From Spirochaetaceae bacterium (lineage in GTDB: Bacteria; Spirochaetota; Spirochaetia; SZUA-6; Fen-1364), in the NCBI GenBank assembly GCA_003170115.1, contig PMZS01000267.1, positions 1-14,062 of the forward strand: a DNA stretch of 14,062 bases, written 5' to 3'. The notes under the pieces are model-generated. The model was not told the origin of the DNA, did not search any database, and saw only the letters and a program-made list of their open reading frames with translations. A program made the translations under genes and the position numbers. Every line of letters starts with the position of its first letter. Position 1 is the first letter of the stretch. Shown here in pieces: positions 1-7,064 of the stretch.

Positions 1-238
1 GGGGAGGGACGCCTGCCGCGGCGACGAACGTGACCGGCTCCGTCTTCTTGCGCGCGAACCCGCGGAAGGCCCGGTCGATGGCGCCCGCATCGATGCCGGA
101 CTTGACCTTCTTCTCGGAGAGAATGGCCATGATGCTCTCAATCGTGATGTCGGCGCCGTTCTCATCCGGTGTGACGGTGATACGGACTTCGATGCCCTGC
201 TCGTCGATTTCGAGCTTCAGATCGCCTTTCAGTGCCAT
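1..238 (-). CDS. fapA: FapA (DUF342) flagellar assembly protein, N-terminal part, cut by window edge
   Basis: The 79 visible residues begin MALKGDLKLEIDEQGIEV and continue through ITVTPDENGADITIESIMAIL and the stretch KSGIDAGAIDRAF, which matches the usual N-terminal region of the FapA/DUF342 family. FapA proteins are linked to flagellar assembly and polar or periplasmic flagellum formation in several phyla. The protein is normally 450-700 residues, so most of it lies outside the window. It follows the DUF1573-Trx-CcdA fusion gene by 54 bp on the same strand and in the same reading frame. The ATG at 236-238 is the only ATG, GTG or TTG in frame after the upstream stop, so the start is fixed. 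There is no Shine-Dalgarno: the bases directly before the ATG read ACCTCCT, which is the anti-SD sequence. Family call is from recognised motifs, not from a search. Confidence 0.75.
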   Translation of the reverse strand, partial: MALKGDLKLEIDEQGIEVRITVTPDENGADITIESIMAILSEKKVKSGIDAGAIDRAFRGFARKKTEPVTFVAAAGVPP

Positions 239-292
239 AGGAGGTCTCGTGCGCGGCCGTAACCGGCCCGTATCAGCATAAAGGAAGAAATG

Positions 293-1804
293 TTACCCGA
301 CAAGTGTGAAGACCGCCAATCCGACGAAGACGACCGCGAGGCCTAGCTTCACCTTCCCCATATGCGCCTGGAACGCCGTGGTGATCCTGCCTGAGCTGAC
401 GCCGAGATAGCTCGCCCCGAAGACGACCAGGAGCGGAAGGATGAAACAGAGGTTGTACAGGGCCAGGAGCCCGATGCCGTCGAGCCGGCGGTGCATGCGG
501 GCGAGGTAGCCCAGCAGGGGAAGGTAGACCTGGCCGGTACAGGCGAACTCGAACAGGGACACCAGGAAGCCCAGCACGAGAGAGCTGCCCGCCAGCGCCG
601 CAATGCGGACATGCGTGCGGATCGACGCATGGATCCGCTTCTTGAACGACGAGGGGAGCTGCAGGATCATTTCCGCCGCGCGCCCGGCCCGGATCAGCGC
701 GTAGTCGTACACGGAAAGCCCCGCGAATACACACAGGACGCCGACGAGCACCCAGCGCAGAATCACGGACACCAGGGAAACCGCGGTTGCCGCCCTCAGC
801 GCGGTGAACAGCCCCAGCCCGATGAGGAAGTAGGAGAGGAAAACGGCAAGGGAAAACAGCGCGCCGATCACGAGCACCTCTCTCCTGCCTCGCCCGGCCA
901 GCGCGAGAGAGGCGAGGAGGAAAATGAGGGTCGTGAATGCGCAGGGATTGACGCCGTCAATGAGGCCGGCCGCGATCACGGGGAGCACGGCGAGCCTTTC
1001 GGCGGCGGGTAATCCGGGGAGGGGTGAGGGCTCCCGCGCGGGACTGACGGGTCCCGCGCCGAGTGACGCGAGCACGTCCCGCAGTTTCTCGCGTATCACA
1101 CTGTCTCCCTGGAGCAGGACGTCTCCGACGCGAAGCGCGGGAATGGCCGTGAGCGCCTGTCCGTGCGCTGAAGCGAACGCTGAAAGCTCCTCATACTGCG
1201 CGGTGTCCAGCAGGTCCCGCTGGCTCACCTCGATCCGGCGCCCGAGGCTCTTTTCCAGGCGCGGGATCTCGACAGAGAGAAACTCCTCGCAGCTCCGGCA
1301 GCCAGGGGTGTAGTAGTAGGTCACCAGGAGCGGCGCGCTCGGAACGGCAGGCGTGCCGGCGCCCGGACTGATCTCTGGAGACTGTCGGGTCCCGGCGCCG
1401 CCAGCGGCGGGCGCCGGCTTCACTTCGCGCACCGTCCCCCGCATCCAATAGTACGAAGCGGAGGCGCCGGGAAGGTCTGTCAGCACCAGGAAACCCTTCG
1501 TCGTGATTCCATGATCATCGGTCGAGTCGTAGCGCACGTGAAAGACAGCCTGGGAACCGCTGGGGATCGTCTGCGAGCCCGGGATGACACGGTTGCACGA
1601 GCAGGTGGGAAACAGGGTCACCGTGACCGTCGCCGGCTCGAGGTTTGTCACGGTGACCTCTCTCTGGATCACGGTTCCCTGCTCGATCATCCCGAACTTC
1701 CACTCCGCGGGAGAGAAGGTCAGGCGCGGCGCAGGCGCCGCGGCGAGCAGGGTCGGGGACAGGGCGAAGGCGAGGAGGCAGCCGAGGAGCGGGCGTCGTG
1801 CCAT
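293..1804 (-). CDS. DUF1573 / thioredoxin-like / CcdA-DsbD-type membrane fusion protein
   Basis: A 503-residue, apparently three-domain protein. Residues 1-22 look like a signal peptide. Residues 27-125 resemble a DUF1573 Ig-like domain (WKFGMIEQGTVIQREVTVTN, then the conserved CSC at 68-70). After a Pro/Ala/Gly-rich linker, residues 159-245 form a thioredoxin/glutaredoxin-like domain with CRSC (C169, C172) after YYYTPG. Residues 271-503 are a multi-pass membrane region like CcdA/DsbD, with a cysteine pair in NPCAF (C288) and FACTGQ (C422). CcdA-type proteins move reducing equivalents from the cytoplasm across the membrane; here the likely acceptor, the thioredoxin domain, would be on the same chain and face outside. 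The target may be the DUF1573 cysteines or another envelope protein (inference). The ATG sits 3 bp after the stop of the upstream ATPase gene, so translation is probably coupled. Confidence 0.8.
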   Translation of the reverse strand: MARRPLLGCLLAFALSPTLLAAAPAPRLTFSPAEWKFGMIEQGTVIQREVTVTNLEPATVTVTLFPTCSCNRVIPGSQTIPSGSQAVFHVRYDSTDDHGITTKGFLVLTDLPGASASYYWMRGTVREVKPAPAAGGAGTRQSPEISPGAGTPAVPSAPLLVTYYYTPGCRSCEEFLSVEIPRLEKSLGRRIEVSQRDLLDTAQYEELSAFASAHGQALTAIPALRVGDVLLQGDSVIREKLRDVLASLGAGPVSPAREPSPLPGLPAAERLAVLPVIAAGLIDGVNPCAFTTLIFLLASLALAGRGRREVLVIGALFSLAVFLSYFLIGLGLFTALRAATAVSLVSVILRWVLVGVLCVFAGLSVYDYALIRAGRAAEMILQLPSSFKKRIHASIRTHVRIAALAGSSLVLGFLVSLFEFACTGQVYLPLLGYLARMHRRLDGIGLLALYNLCFILPLLVVFGASYLGVSSGRITTAFQAHMGKVKLGLAVVFVGLAVFTLVG

Positions 1805-1807
1805 GGG

Positions 1808-2947
1808 TCAGGACCGGCTGTCTTCCCGGGCGCGGTGCTCGAGTCGGGCGCGCAGGAGCGCATTCTCCCTCCGGAGCGTGGAGAGCTCGATCTGCTGGGT
1901 CCGGACCGACTCGACGAGATCCGCCAGGCCGAGGGCGCCTGAGTTCAGGAGATCCTCGAGGTCGCGGCGCATGCCCTTGAAGTCCTCTTCGGCCTCCGCC
2001 TCGGGACCGGGTGATGTCCCATTCGACCATGGCGCGCCGTGCGGCTCATCTCCCGGGGCGGAAAGCAGCTTCTCCGCGATGCGATACAAACCCCGGGAGA
2101 GAACACATTCGGGCTTGTACCTGAGGATCGGGATCCGGGAACCCAGCGCCACCGACTGCAGCTCGTCGCGGAAGATCACGCCGAGGTAGGAGATGTCGAT
2201 TCCAAGGTATCCCCGGACCGACGCGCGGAGCTTCTCGCCCTTCTCGGCATCGGCGGGGTCCTCCACCATGTTGAGCACCAGCCGGGGCCGCAGCCGTTCC
2301 AGCGCGTGAGTGAGGAGTGCGTGCCCCTCGGGGTCCTCCCGGGCAATTGTCTCCAGTATCCGCGGCACCGAGGCGCGCTGAAGACCGCCCGCGCGATCCC
2401 GGCGCAGATCCTCCAGGACCGCGAACGCGCGCGACCGAAGGTCGACGGTGGCATACAGGGCGCGGAAGACCACGTTCTTGAGAAACAGGTAGGCGTTGAG
2501 CATGGAGGTCAGCGCGGGCGTGGTGACCACAATGCCCCCCGTCCCAAGGAGGAAGAAGTCCAGGGCGTTCGCCCCGGCGCCCGGTCCCAGGTCCAGCACC
2601 ATGATGTCGAACGTGAGCGACTCCAGGCAGCGCACCAGGCGCTTCTTCTGCGCGTTTTTCAGGATCGCCGTGCCCGGCACCTCGGCATCGCCCGCCACGA
2701 ACGAGAGGCCGTCGTACTCGGTGGGCAGAATGATCTCGTCAATGCCCGTGCGCGGCACGGACAGAAAGGTGCCTATCCCCTTGTTCACGCCGCGGATGCC
2801 GAGCATGGTGTGGGCATTGGAGGCGCCGAGGTCGAGGTCCACCAGCACCACTTTCTTCCCGGCTTCGGCCAGCGCAATGGACAGGTTGGTGGCAAGCAGG
2901 GATTTGCCGACGCCGCCCTTGCCGCTTCCAATGGGGAGGATCATCAT
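1808..2947 (-). CDS. MinD/FlhG-like ParA-family ATPase with C-terminal coiled coil
   Basis: A 379-residue P-loop ATPase. The deviant Walker A GKGGVGKS is at residues 9-16, VDLDLGASN at 36-44 supplies the conserved acidic residues, and Walker B is at about 113-120 (DIMVLDLG). These features place it in the MinD/ParA/FlhG group, which bind ATP as dimers and position cell-division sites, flagella or chromosomes. The last 55 residues are charged and heptad-like (EDFKGMRRDLEDLL, later LRRENALLRARLEHR), suggesting a coiled-coil partner-binding or dimerisation tail that ordinary MinD lacks; a membrane-targeting helix is not obvious. The fapA gene two genes downstream favours a flagellum-related role, but chromosome segregation cannot be excluded. 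The start has two tandem ATGs (2945-2947 and 2942-2944). The frame cannot extend upstream because the TAG of the previous gene is in frame; a GGAG lies too far away, near that stop. Confidence 0.82.
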   Translation of the reverse strand: MMILPIGSGKGGVGKSLLATNLSIALAEAGKKVVLVDLDLGASNAHTMLGIRGVNKGIGTFLSVPRTGIDEIILPTEYDGLSFVAGDAEVPGTAILKNAQKKRLVRCLESLTFDIMVLDLGPGAGANALDFFLLGTGGIVVTTPALTSMLNAYLFLKNVVFRALYATVDLRSRAFAVLEDLRRDRAGGLQRASVPRILETIAREDPEGHALLTHALERLRPRLVLNMVEDPADAEKGEKLRASVRGYLGIDISYLGVIFRDELQSVALGSRIPILRYKPECVLSRGLYRIAEKLLSAPGDEPHGAPWSNGTSPGPEAEAEEDFKGMRRDLEDLLNSGALGLADLVESVRTQQIELSTLRRENALLRARLEHRAREDSRS

Positions 2948-2977
2948 GGCCCAGGCCGCCCGTCGCTGTGCGAACTC

Positions 2978-3466
2978 CTAGTGAAAATCCCGCACCTCCG
3001 CCTCATTGTACTCGGGCAGCCGCGCTCCCTGGCCGCTCGCGGGGACCCGCGGTTCCTCGACGCGCCAGCCGATCAGCACCCCCAGGAAGAGCAGGTCGAG
3101 GAGGAACACGCCCAGGAGAACAGCCCCGCCGGGAATCGCCTGCCGGCCGATTCCGGGGATCTCGCTGCCGGCCACGATCCGCAGGGCGCCTGATACCGCC
3201 AGCATGATCAGGGAAAAGACACCCAGGGCCTTGCCGAGGCGCAGAAGCGCGATCAGCGGAGCATAGCGTGCGGGAAACAGCGCGAGCATCCCGCCGCCCG
3301 CCGCGATCAGCAGGCCGCCTGATCCCACGACCAGGAGCCACGGGAACACCCATGGCCCGGCACCCGAAGTCACACGGAGCAGGGACGCAAAGAGGATGAG
3401 CATGAGAAAAAAGCGCACCAGCTCCCACAGGGAGCCGGCAAGGAGCAATCCGCGCCGCACCGACAT
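2978..3466 (-). CDS. Hypothetical small multi-pass membrane protein
   Basis: About 162 residues, not recognised. The protein has four or five hydrophobic segments: LWELVRFFLMLILFASLL near the N-terminus, a PWLLVVGSGGLLIAAGGGML stretch, ALGVFSLIMLAVSGALRIV, and GAVLLGVFLLDLLFLGVLIG, ending in a soluble Glu/Arg-rich tail. The frame stays open further upstream, but I prefer the ATG at 3464-3466 or the GTG at 3458-3460, because the first hydrophobic segment begins shortly after and a GGAG lies 7 bases before the GTG. It is the first gene of the leftward run, 30 bp before the MinD-like ATPase, and diverges from ctpA. No function is proposed; position alone suggests it could act with the ATPase at the membrane. 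Confidence 0.65.
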   Translation of the reverse strand: MSVRRGLLLAGSLWELVRFFLMLILFASLLRVTSGAGPWVFPWLLVVGSGGLLIAAGGGMLALFPARYAPLIALLRLGKALGVFSLIMLAVSGALRIVAGSEIPGIGRQAIPGGAVLLGVFLLDLLFLGVLIGWRVEEPRVPASGQGARLPEYNEAEVRDFH

Positions 3467-3534
3467 GCTCCACGCAGTGTAGCCATGCGGCCGCCGAGAT
3501 GCAACCCTAGCCATGGACGCGCGAATTCTGTACA

Positions 3535-3563
3535 TTGACAGGCAGGGCTGGCCGATCGAAAAT
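3535..3563 (+). promoter_or_regulatory. Sigma-70-type promoter of ctpA
   Basis: A perfect TTGACA (3535-3540) is followed after 17 bases by GAAAAT (3558-3563), a 4/6 match to TATAAT. Transcription would start near 3570, only about a dozen bases before the ctpA ATG at 3583 and just before its AGGAG at 3573-3577. The site lies in the gap between the two divergent operons. I could not find an equally good promoter for the leftward operon. Confidence 0.5.
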
Positions 3564-3582
3564 GGCCGACCTAGGAGTTGTG

Positions 3583-5001
3583 ATGAGACCATTCAGCTCG
3601 CGCGAAAGAATTGCCTGGACCGTGGTGACGGCGGTCCTCCTTGCCGGCCTGGCGTTTTTCGCCCTGTCGCCCCGGCTTCTGGCGGGAACGACGGAGGATG
3701 AGACGCAGGCCTATCTGTCAACGCTGGGGCAGGTCTTCCGCGAAGTCCGGGATACGTACGTGGACGCCAACAAGGCGCTTCCGAAAGCCCTGTACGAAGG
3801 GGCGCTGAAAGGCATGTTCGACGCCCTCGGCGACCCGTATTCCATGTACCTCACTGCCGGCGAGTGGACGGACATGACCGACATATCCACGGGCAGCTTC
3901 GGCGGCGTGGGCCTGGAGATCACCAGGGTCGACAAAGTCGGGGCCCAGGTGGTATCCGCCCTTGAAGGCACTCCCGGCTACCGCGCCGGAGTGACGGCGG
4001 GGGACATCATCGTCAAGGTGAACGGGAACTCGATGGCGGAGCTCACCCTGAGCGCCATCCGGGACACGCTGCGTGGCCCGCCCAAGACGGATGTCACCGT
4101 GACGATCAAGCGCGGCGACGCGGTGCAGTTCGACACGACGATCACGCGCGATATCATCCAGCTGCGGACCGTGAAATACACCATGATGCCGGGCGGCATC
4201 GGGTACCTGCGCCTGTCCGAATTCACCCCGCAGTCGGCCGAGCAATGCCGGCAGGCCATCCACGCCTTCATCGACGCGGGCTACACCTCCATGATCCTGG
4301 ACCTGCGCGGCAACCCCGGGGGGCTCCTGAACTCCGCGGTGGACGTGGCCAACCTTTTCATCGACCAGGGGCTCATCGTGCAGAGGAAGAGCGAGCGGGT
4401 GGCCAGCGAGAACATGGTGTACAACGCTCGTCGCAGCCGCATGCTCGTGGATCCGAAGATCCCGGTCGCCGTCCTCGTGGACCGGTATTCGGCCTCCGCC
4501 GCGGAGATCGTCTCAGGCGCGCTCAAGGACTACCATCGCGCCACCCTCATCGGGGAAAAGACATATGGAAAGGGTTCCGTGCAGAGCGTGCAGGGGTTGG
4601 GGGACGGGGGCTACCGTCTCACCACCTCGCGGTACTACACCCCCGCCGGCGCCGCGACGGGCGTCTCGATCGACCATAAGGGAATCGAGCCGGACCGCAG
4701 CGTCGCCGAGCCCGCGCTCAACGATGCCCAGCAGAAGGCGCTCAATGACCTGCTGAACGGCACCTTCGTGAAGGACTTCGTGAAGGCCCACCCGAACGTC
4801 TCGGACGAAGAGATCATCGCGTTCATCCAGGACATGCACGCCCGGGGAATCGCGCTGGATGACCGGTACCTCCGGAGGCTGGTCCGGGTCCAGCAGAACA
4901 TCACGAACAACAATCCCCCGCCGTACGATCTGGATTTCGACGTCGTGCTGCAAGCGGCCGTGAAGGCGCTCTCCAACCACGAGATCGGGATCGGGGCATA
5001 A
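3583..5001 (+). CDS. ctpA: C-terminal processing protease, S41 family
   Basis: A 472-residue serine protease of the CtpA/Prc family, which trims or degrades envelope proteins from their C-termini. One N-terminal membrane anchor (about residues 9-31) leaves the rest outside the cytoplasm. A PDZ domain covers roughly 105-195 (FGGVGLEI, then AGVTAGDIIVKVNG), and the S41 core follows (GYLRLSEF, LDLRGNPGG). The catalytic serine is S305 in DRYSASAAEI and the lysine is K330 in TYGKGSVQ; their 25-residue spacing matches the family's Ser/Lys dyad. The region after residue 375 is alpha-helical and charged. The ATG at 3583 has AGGAG with a 5-base spacer; the frame extends to 3535, but that would place the start inside the promoter. 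It heads a rightward run with rsmE 65 bp downstream. Confidence 0.95.
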   Translation: MRPFSSRERIAWTVVTAVLLAGLAFFALSPRLLAGTTEDETQAYLSTLGQVFREVRDTYVDANKALPKALYEGALKGMFDALGDPYSMYLTAGEWTDMTDISTGSFGGVGLEITRVDKVGAQVVSALEGTPGYRAGVTAGDIIVKVNGNSMAELTLSAIRDTLRGPPKTDVTVTIKRGDAVQFDTTITRDIIQLRTVKYTMMPGGIGYLRLSEFTPQSAEQCRQAIHAFIDAGYTSMILDLRGNPGGLLNSAVDVANLFIDQGLIVQRKSERVASENMVYNARRSRMLVDPKIPVAVLVDRYSASAAEIVSGALKDYHRATLIGEKTYGKGSVQSVQGLGDGGYRLTTSRYYTPAGAATGVSIDHKGIEPDRSVAEPALNDAQQKALNDLLNGTFVKDFVKAHPNVSDEEIIAFIQDMHARGIALDDRYLRRLVRVQQNITNNNPPPYDLDFDVVLQAAVKALSNHEIGIGA

Positions 5002-5024
5002 GGACAGGACCGCGACGGAGGAAG

Positions 5025-5060
5025 GGTGCCTCCCCCGGGCGGCTCTTCCGGGGAGGCACC
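5025..5060 (+). promoter_or_regulatory. Hairpin sequestering the rsmE ribosome-binding site
   Basis: GGTGCCTCCCC (5025-5035) pairs perfectly with GGGGAGGCACC (5050-5060). A bulged C and two more G-C pairs extend it, leaving a loop at 5039-5047. The right arm contains GGGAGG (5051-5056), the only good Shine-Dalgarno for the rsmE ATG at 5067. There is no T-tract, so this is not a standard intrinsic terminator. The fold would hide the ribosome-binding site, or protect the 3' end of a processed ctpA transcript. The pairing is read directly; the regulatory role is inferred. Confidence 0.5.
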
Positions 5061-5066
5061 ACAGAG

Positions 5067-5837
5067 ATGAAGCAGTTCCTGCTGCCGCGATGGTACGCGG
5101 GGGAGCCGAGGATCTCGCTGTCGGGCGGAGATTTCCGTCACGTCGTCCGGGTGCTCCGCATGCGGGACGGAGACGCTCTTGATGCCGTGGATCCGCGCGG
5201 CGGACTGTACGAGATGCGGATCGTACGGGTCGGCCGGGCGCAATGCGAGGTTGAGCTCTCGGCGCGCCCCCGGGAGCCCGGTTCCGAGACTTCCCCATCC
5301 CGCACGCGGGATGTTCGAATCACCCTCCTGCAGTGCTTGCCAAAAGGCCGGAAAATCGATCTCATTGTCCGCCAGGCGACGGAAGCGGGTGTTGGACGAA
5401 TCATGCTCCTGGTGAGCGAGCACGCCGTTGTGCGTCCCGGAGAGGATGACGGCAGGGTGGACCGGCTGCGGAGGATCGCCCGGGAGGCGCTTCAGCAGAG
5501 CGGCACGCCCGTGCTCCCCGAGATCGAGGGGCCACGGGACTTCGCATCCATCTCGGGTAAGGACTGGGGAACACCCCTTCTCTTTCACGAGAAGCCCCTG
5601 GGGGAGGAGCCGCTGCACACTCTGCTCGCCGGACGGCCGCACGCCGTGAGCCTTCTCGTGGGACCCGAGGGGGGGCTCTCCGGGGCCGAGGTCGACCGGG
5701 CGCGGGCAGCGGGATTCCATCCCGTGCATTTCGCCACCGGCGTTCTGCGGGTGGAAACGGCGGCAACGTACGCACTCGGAGCGGTCATGACGATTCTACA
5801 GGAGAGAGACGCGTGGATACCGGTTCAGGAGAAGTGA
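5067..5837 (+). CDS. rsmE: 16S rRNA (uracil1498-N3)-methyltransferase RsmE
   Basis: A 256-residue SPOUT-class methyltransferase that uses S-adenosylmethionine to methylate N3 of U1498 in 16S rRNA, near the decoding site. The N-terminal PUA-like RNA-binding domain covers about residues 1-75 (HVVRVLRMRDGD). The knotted SPOUT domain follows, with CLPKGRKIDLIVRQATEAGV (90-109), the cofactor-binding GPEGG at 199-203 and LRVETAATYAL at 227-237. Length is normal for the family. The SD, GGGAGG, ends 10 bases before the ATG and is buried in a hairpin. The downstream gene starts 25 bp before this one ends, so the two are translationally coupled. Confidence 0.95.
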   Translation: MKQFLLPRWYAGEPRISLSGGDFRHVVRVLRMRDGDALDAVDPRGGLYEMRIVRVGRAQCEVELSARPREPGSETSPSRTRDVRITLLQCLPKGRKIDLIVRQATEAGVGRIMLLVSEHAVVRPGEDDGRVDRLRRIAREALQQSGTPVLPEIEGPRDFASISGKDWGTPLLFHEKPLGEEPLHTLLAGRPHAVSLLVGPEGGLSGAEVDRARAAGFHPVHFATGVLRVETAATYALGAVMTILQERDAWIPVQEK

Positions 5838-6565
5838 AGCGCATCAAGGTTCTCGACGTGCCCGTGGACAGCATGGACCCGGACGTGGCCGGTGCCGTCA
5901 TCACGAAGCTCCTGGAGAACGGCGAGCACAACCAGATCGTGTTCCTCTCACTGCGGGGGCTCCTTCGCGCACGTCACGATCCCGAGCTCATGCGCTGCCT
6001 TCGTGATGCCGCGCTCATCCTGCCCATTTCCCGGCCCATCGTGAGGGGCGCCCGCTTCCTCGGCGCCGGCTCCTTGAGCCTGATCAACACCTTCGAGCAG
6101 ACCATCCGAATCCTCAGCGTCATAGAGAAAACGAAGGGATCGGTCTACCTCCTGGGAGCGCGAAAGGCCGTCCTGGAAGTCGCGGAGGAGAACCTCAGGG
6201 GCTCGTTCCATGGAATCAGGGTGGTCGGACGATTCTACGGGTACTTCCCGAAGAACGTGGAGGGAGACATCGTCACCGCGATCAAGAAATCGGCTCCTTC
6301 CATGGTCCTGGTGGGAAGCGGCGTTCCGGGGAAGGACAAGTGGATCCTCAAGCATCGCAAGGAGCTGAATCCCGGCATTTCGCTCTGGGGCGGCAACTGC
6401 TTCGAGATCTTCGCGGGACGGGAGAAGCAGATCTCGCGGAAACTTCATGCCGCCGGCCTGGGAGTGCTTTCCGGCATCGGCCGCCGGCCCTGGCGTCTCG
6501 CGGTAGTCTTCCCCTACCTCTACTACCTCGTTCTCCTGCTCGGGTACAAGATCTTCAAGCTATAA
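5813..6565 (+). CDS. Divergent WecG/TagA/CpsF (GT26) family protein with hydrophobic C-terminal tail
   Basis: A 250-residue protein resembling GT26 enzymes, which transfer N-acetylmannosamine-type sugars to lipid-linked precursors of wall or surface polymers. Family-like features are RARHDPELMRCLRDAALILP (about 52-71), ARFLG (80-84), VYLLGAR and VVGRFYGYFP (111-145), and MVLVGSGVPGKDKWI (164-178). Two family motifs are altered. The usual PDG after the LP position reads PISRP, and the PxQE-type motif reads PGKD, so the catalytic aspartate appears to be missing. The last 30 residues are hydrophobic with basic ends (RRPWR, then PYLYYLVLLLGYKIFKL) and could anchor it to the membrane. The GTG start at 5813 has AGGAG 8 bases upstream and lies inside the end of rsmE. 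It may be an active variant, or a non-catalytic member of the fold. Confidence 0.72.
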   Translation: MDTGSGEVKRIKVLDVPVDSMDPDVAGAVITKLLENGEHNQIVFLSLRGLLRARHDPELMRCLRDAALILPISRPIVRGARFLGAGSLSLINTFEQTIRILSVIEKTKGSVYLLGARKAVLEVAEENLRGSFHGIRVVGRFYGYFPKNVEGDIVTAIKKSAPSMVLVGSGVPGKDKWILKHRKELNPGISLWGGNCFEIFAGREKQISRKLHAAGLGVLSGIGRRPWRLAVVFPYLYYLVLLLGYKIFKL

Positions 6566-7009
6566 GGCCGAAAGCTTCAAGCGATCGTACACGTCCCTGA
6601 CCCGCGTTTTCAGCCGCGCGGCTATGCGCCTCCCCAGCGACTCTCGAAGAGAGGGAACGAGGAGCAGGAATCCCGCGACATCCGTCACGAATCCCGGGGT
6701 GATCAGGAGCAGCGCCGAAACAAGGAGGCCCGCCAGGTCCACGGCATCCCTGCCGGGATGGCTCCCGCGTGCCAGGGCAGCTCTCAGGCACGACGCGGCG
6801 CGACGGGCCTGGAGCACTCCCACGAACGCGCCTGCGGCTCCTGCCACCGCGGCCAGGATGAGGATGAGAGAGTTGCCGATCAGGCTCCCGAGGTAGATGA
6901 ACAGGAAGATCTCTCCCAGCGGCACCAGCGACCATGCCAGAAGAACGAGGATGAGCTTGAACAGGAAATCCCTGTCGAAGAACACGAGCAGCGTGCGAAT
7001 CGGAGTCAT
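6560..7009 (-). CDS. fxsA: FxsA family membrane protein
   Basis: A 149-residue inner-membrane protein of the FxsA family, named for E. coli FxsA, whose overexpression relieves phage T7 exclusion by the F plasmid; the cellular role is otherwise unclear. Two N-terminal helices (FKLILVLLAWSLVPLGEIFL, then NSLILILAAVAGAAGAFVG) are followed by a loop and the family signature LLLITPGFVTDVAGFLLLVPSLR (about 100-122), then a basic cytoplasmic tail. I chose ATG 7007-7009 because it directly precedes the conserved core. There is no Shine-Dalgarno, and the nearby promoter predicts an mRNA beginning 2-3 bases before the ATG. The stop codon overlaps that of the converging GT26-like gene. Confidence 0.85.
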   Translation of the reverse strand: MTPIRTLLVFFDRDFLFKLILVLLAWSLVPLGEIFLFIYLGSLIGNSLILILAAVAGAAGAFVGVLQARRAASCLRAALARGSHPGRDAVDLAGLLVSALLLITPGFVTDVAGFLLLVPSLRESLGRRIAARLKTRVRDVYDRLKLSAL

Positions 7010-7017
7010 GGGGTATG

Positions 7018-7047
7018 ATTCTACCAGCTCAACGGGAGATCTGCCAA
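7018..7047 (-). promoter_or_regulatory. Promoter of fxsA, predicting a near-leaderless mRNA
   Basis: On the minus strand TTGGCA (7047-7042) is followed after 18 bases by TAGAAT (7023-7018). Each hexamer matches the sigma-70 consensus at five of six positions. Start of transcription is expected near 7011-7012, while the fxsA ATG begins at 7009. This fits the absence of a Shine-Dalgarno in front of fxsA. Confidence 0.5.
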
Positions 7048-7064
7048 CCTTCCGCCGTGGAGAC

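Noticed and set aside
2039..3193. A 384-codon plus-strand frame opposite the MinD-like gene
   Set aside because: Composition is His/Gln/Arg-rich without hydrophobic core patterns, typical of the antisense of a GC-rich gene.
4513..5729. Two long minus-strand frames opposite ctpA and rsmE
   Set aside because: Both lie antisense to well-recognised genes and show no motif of their own.
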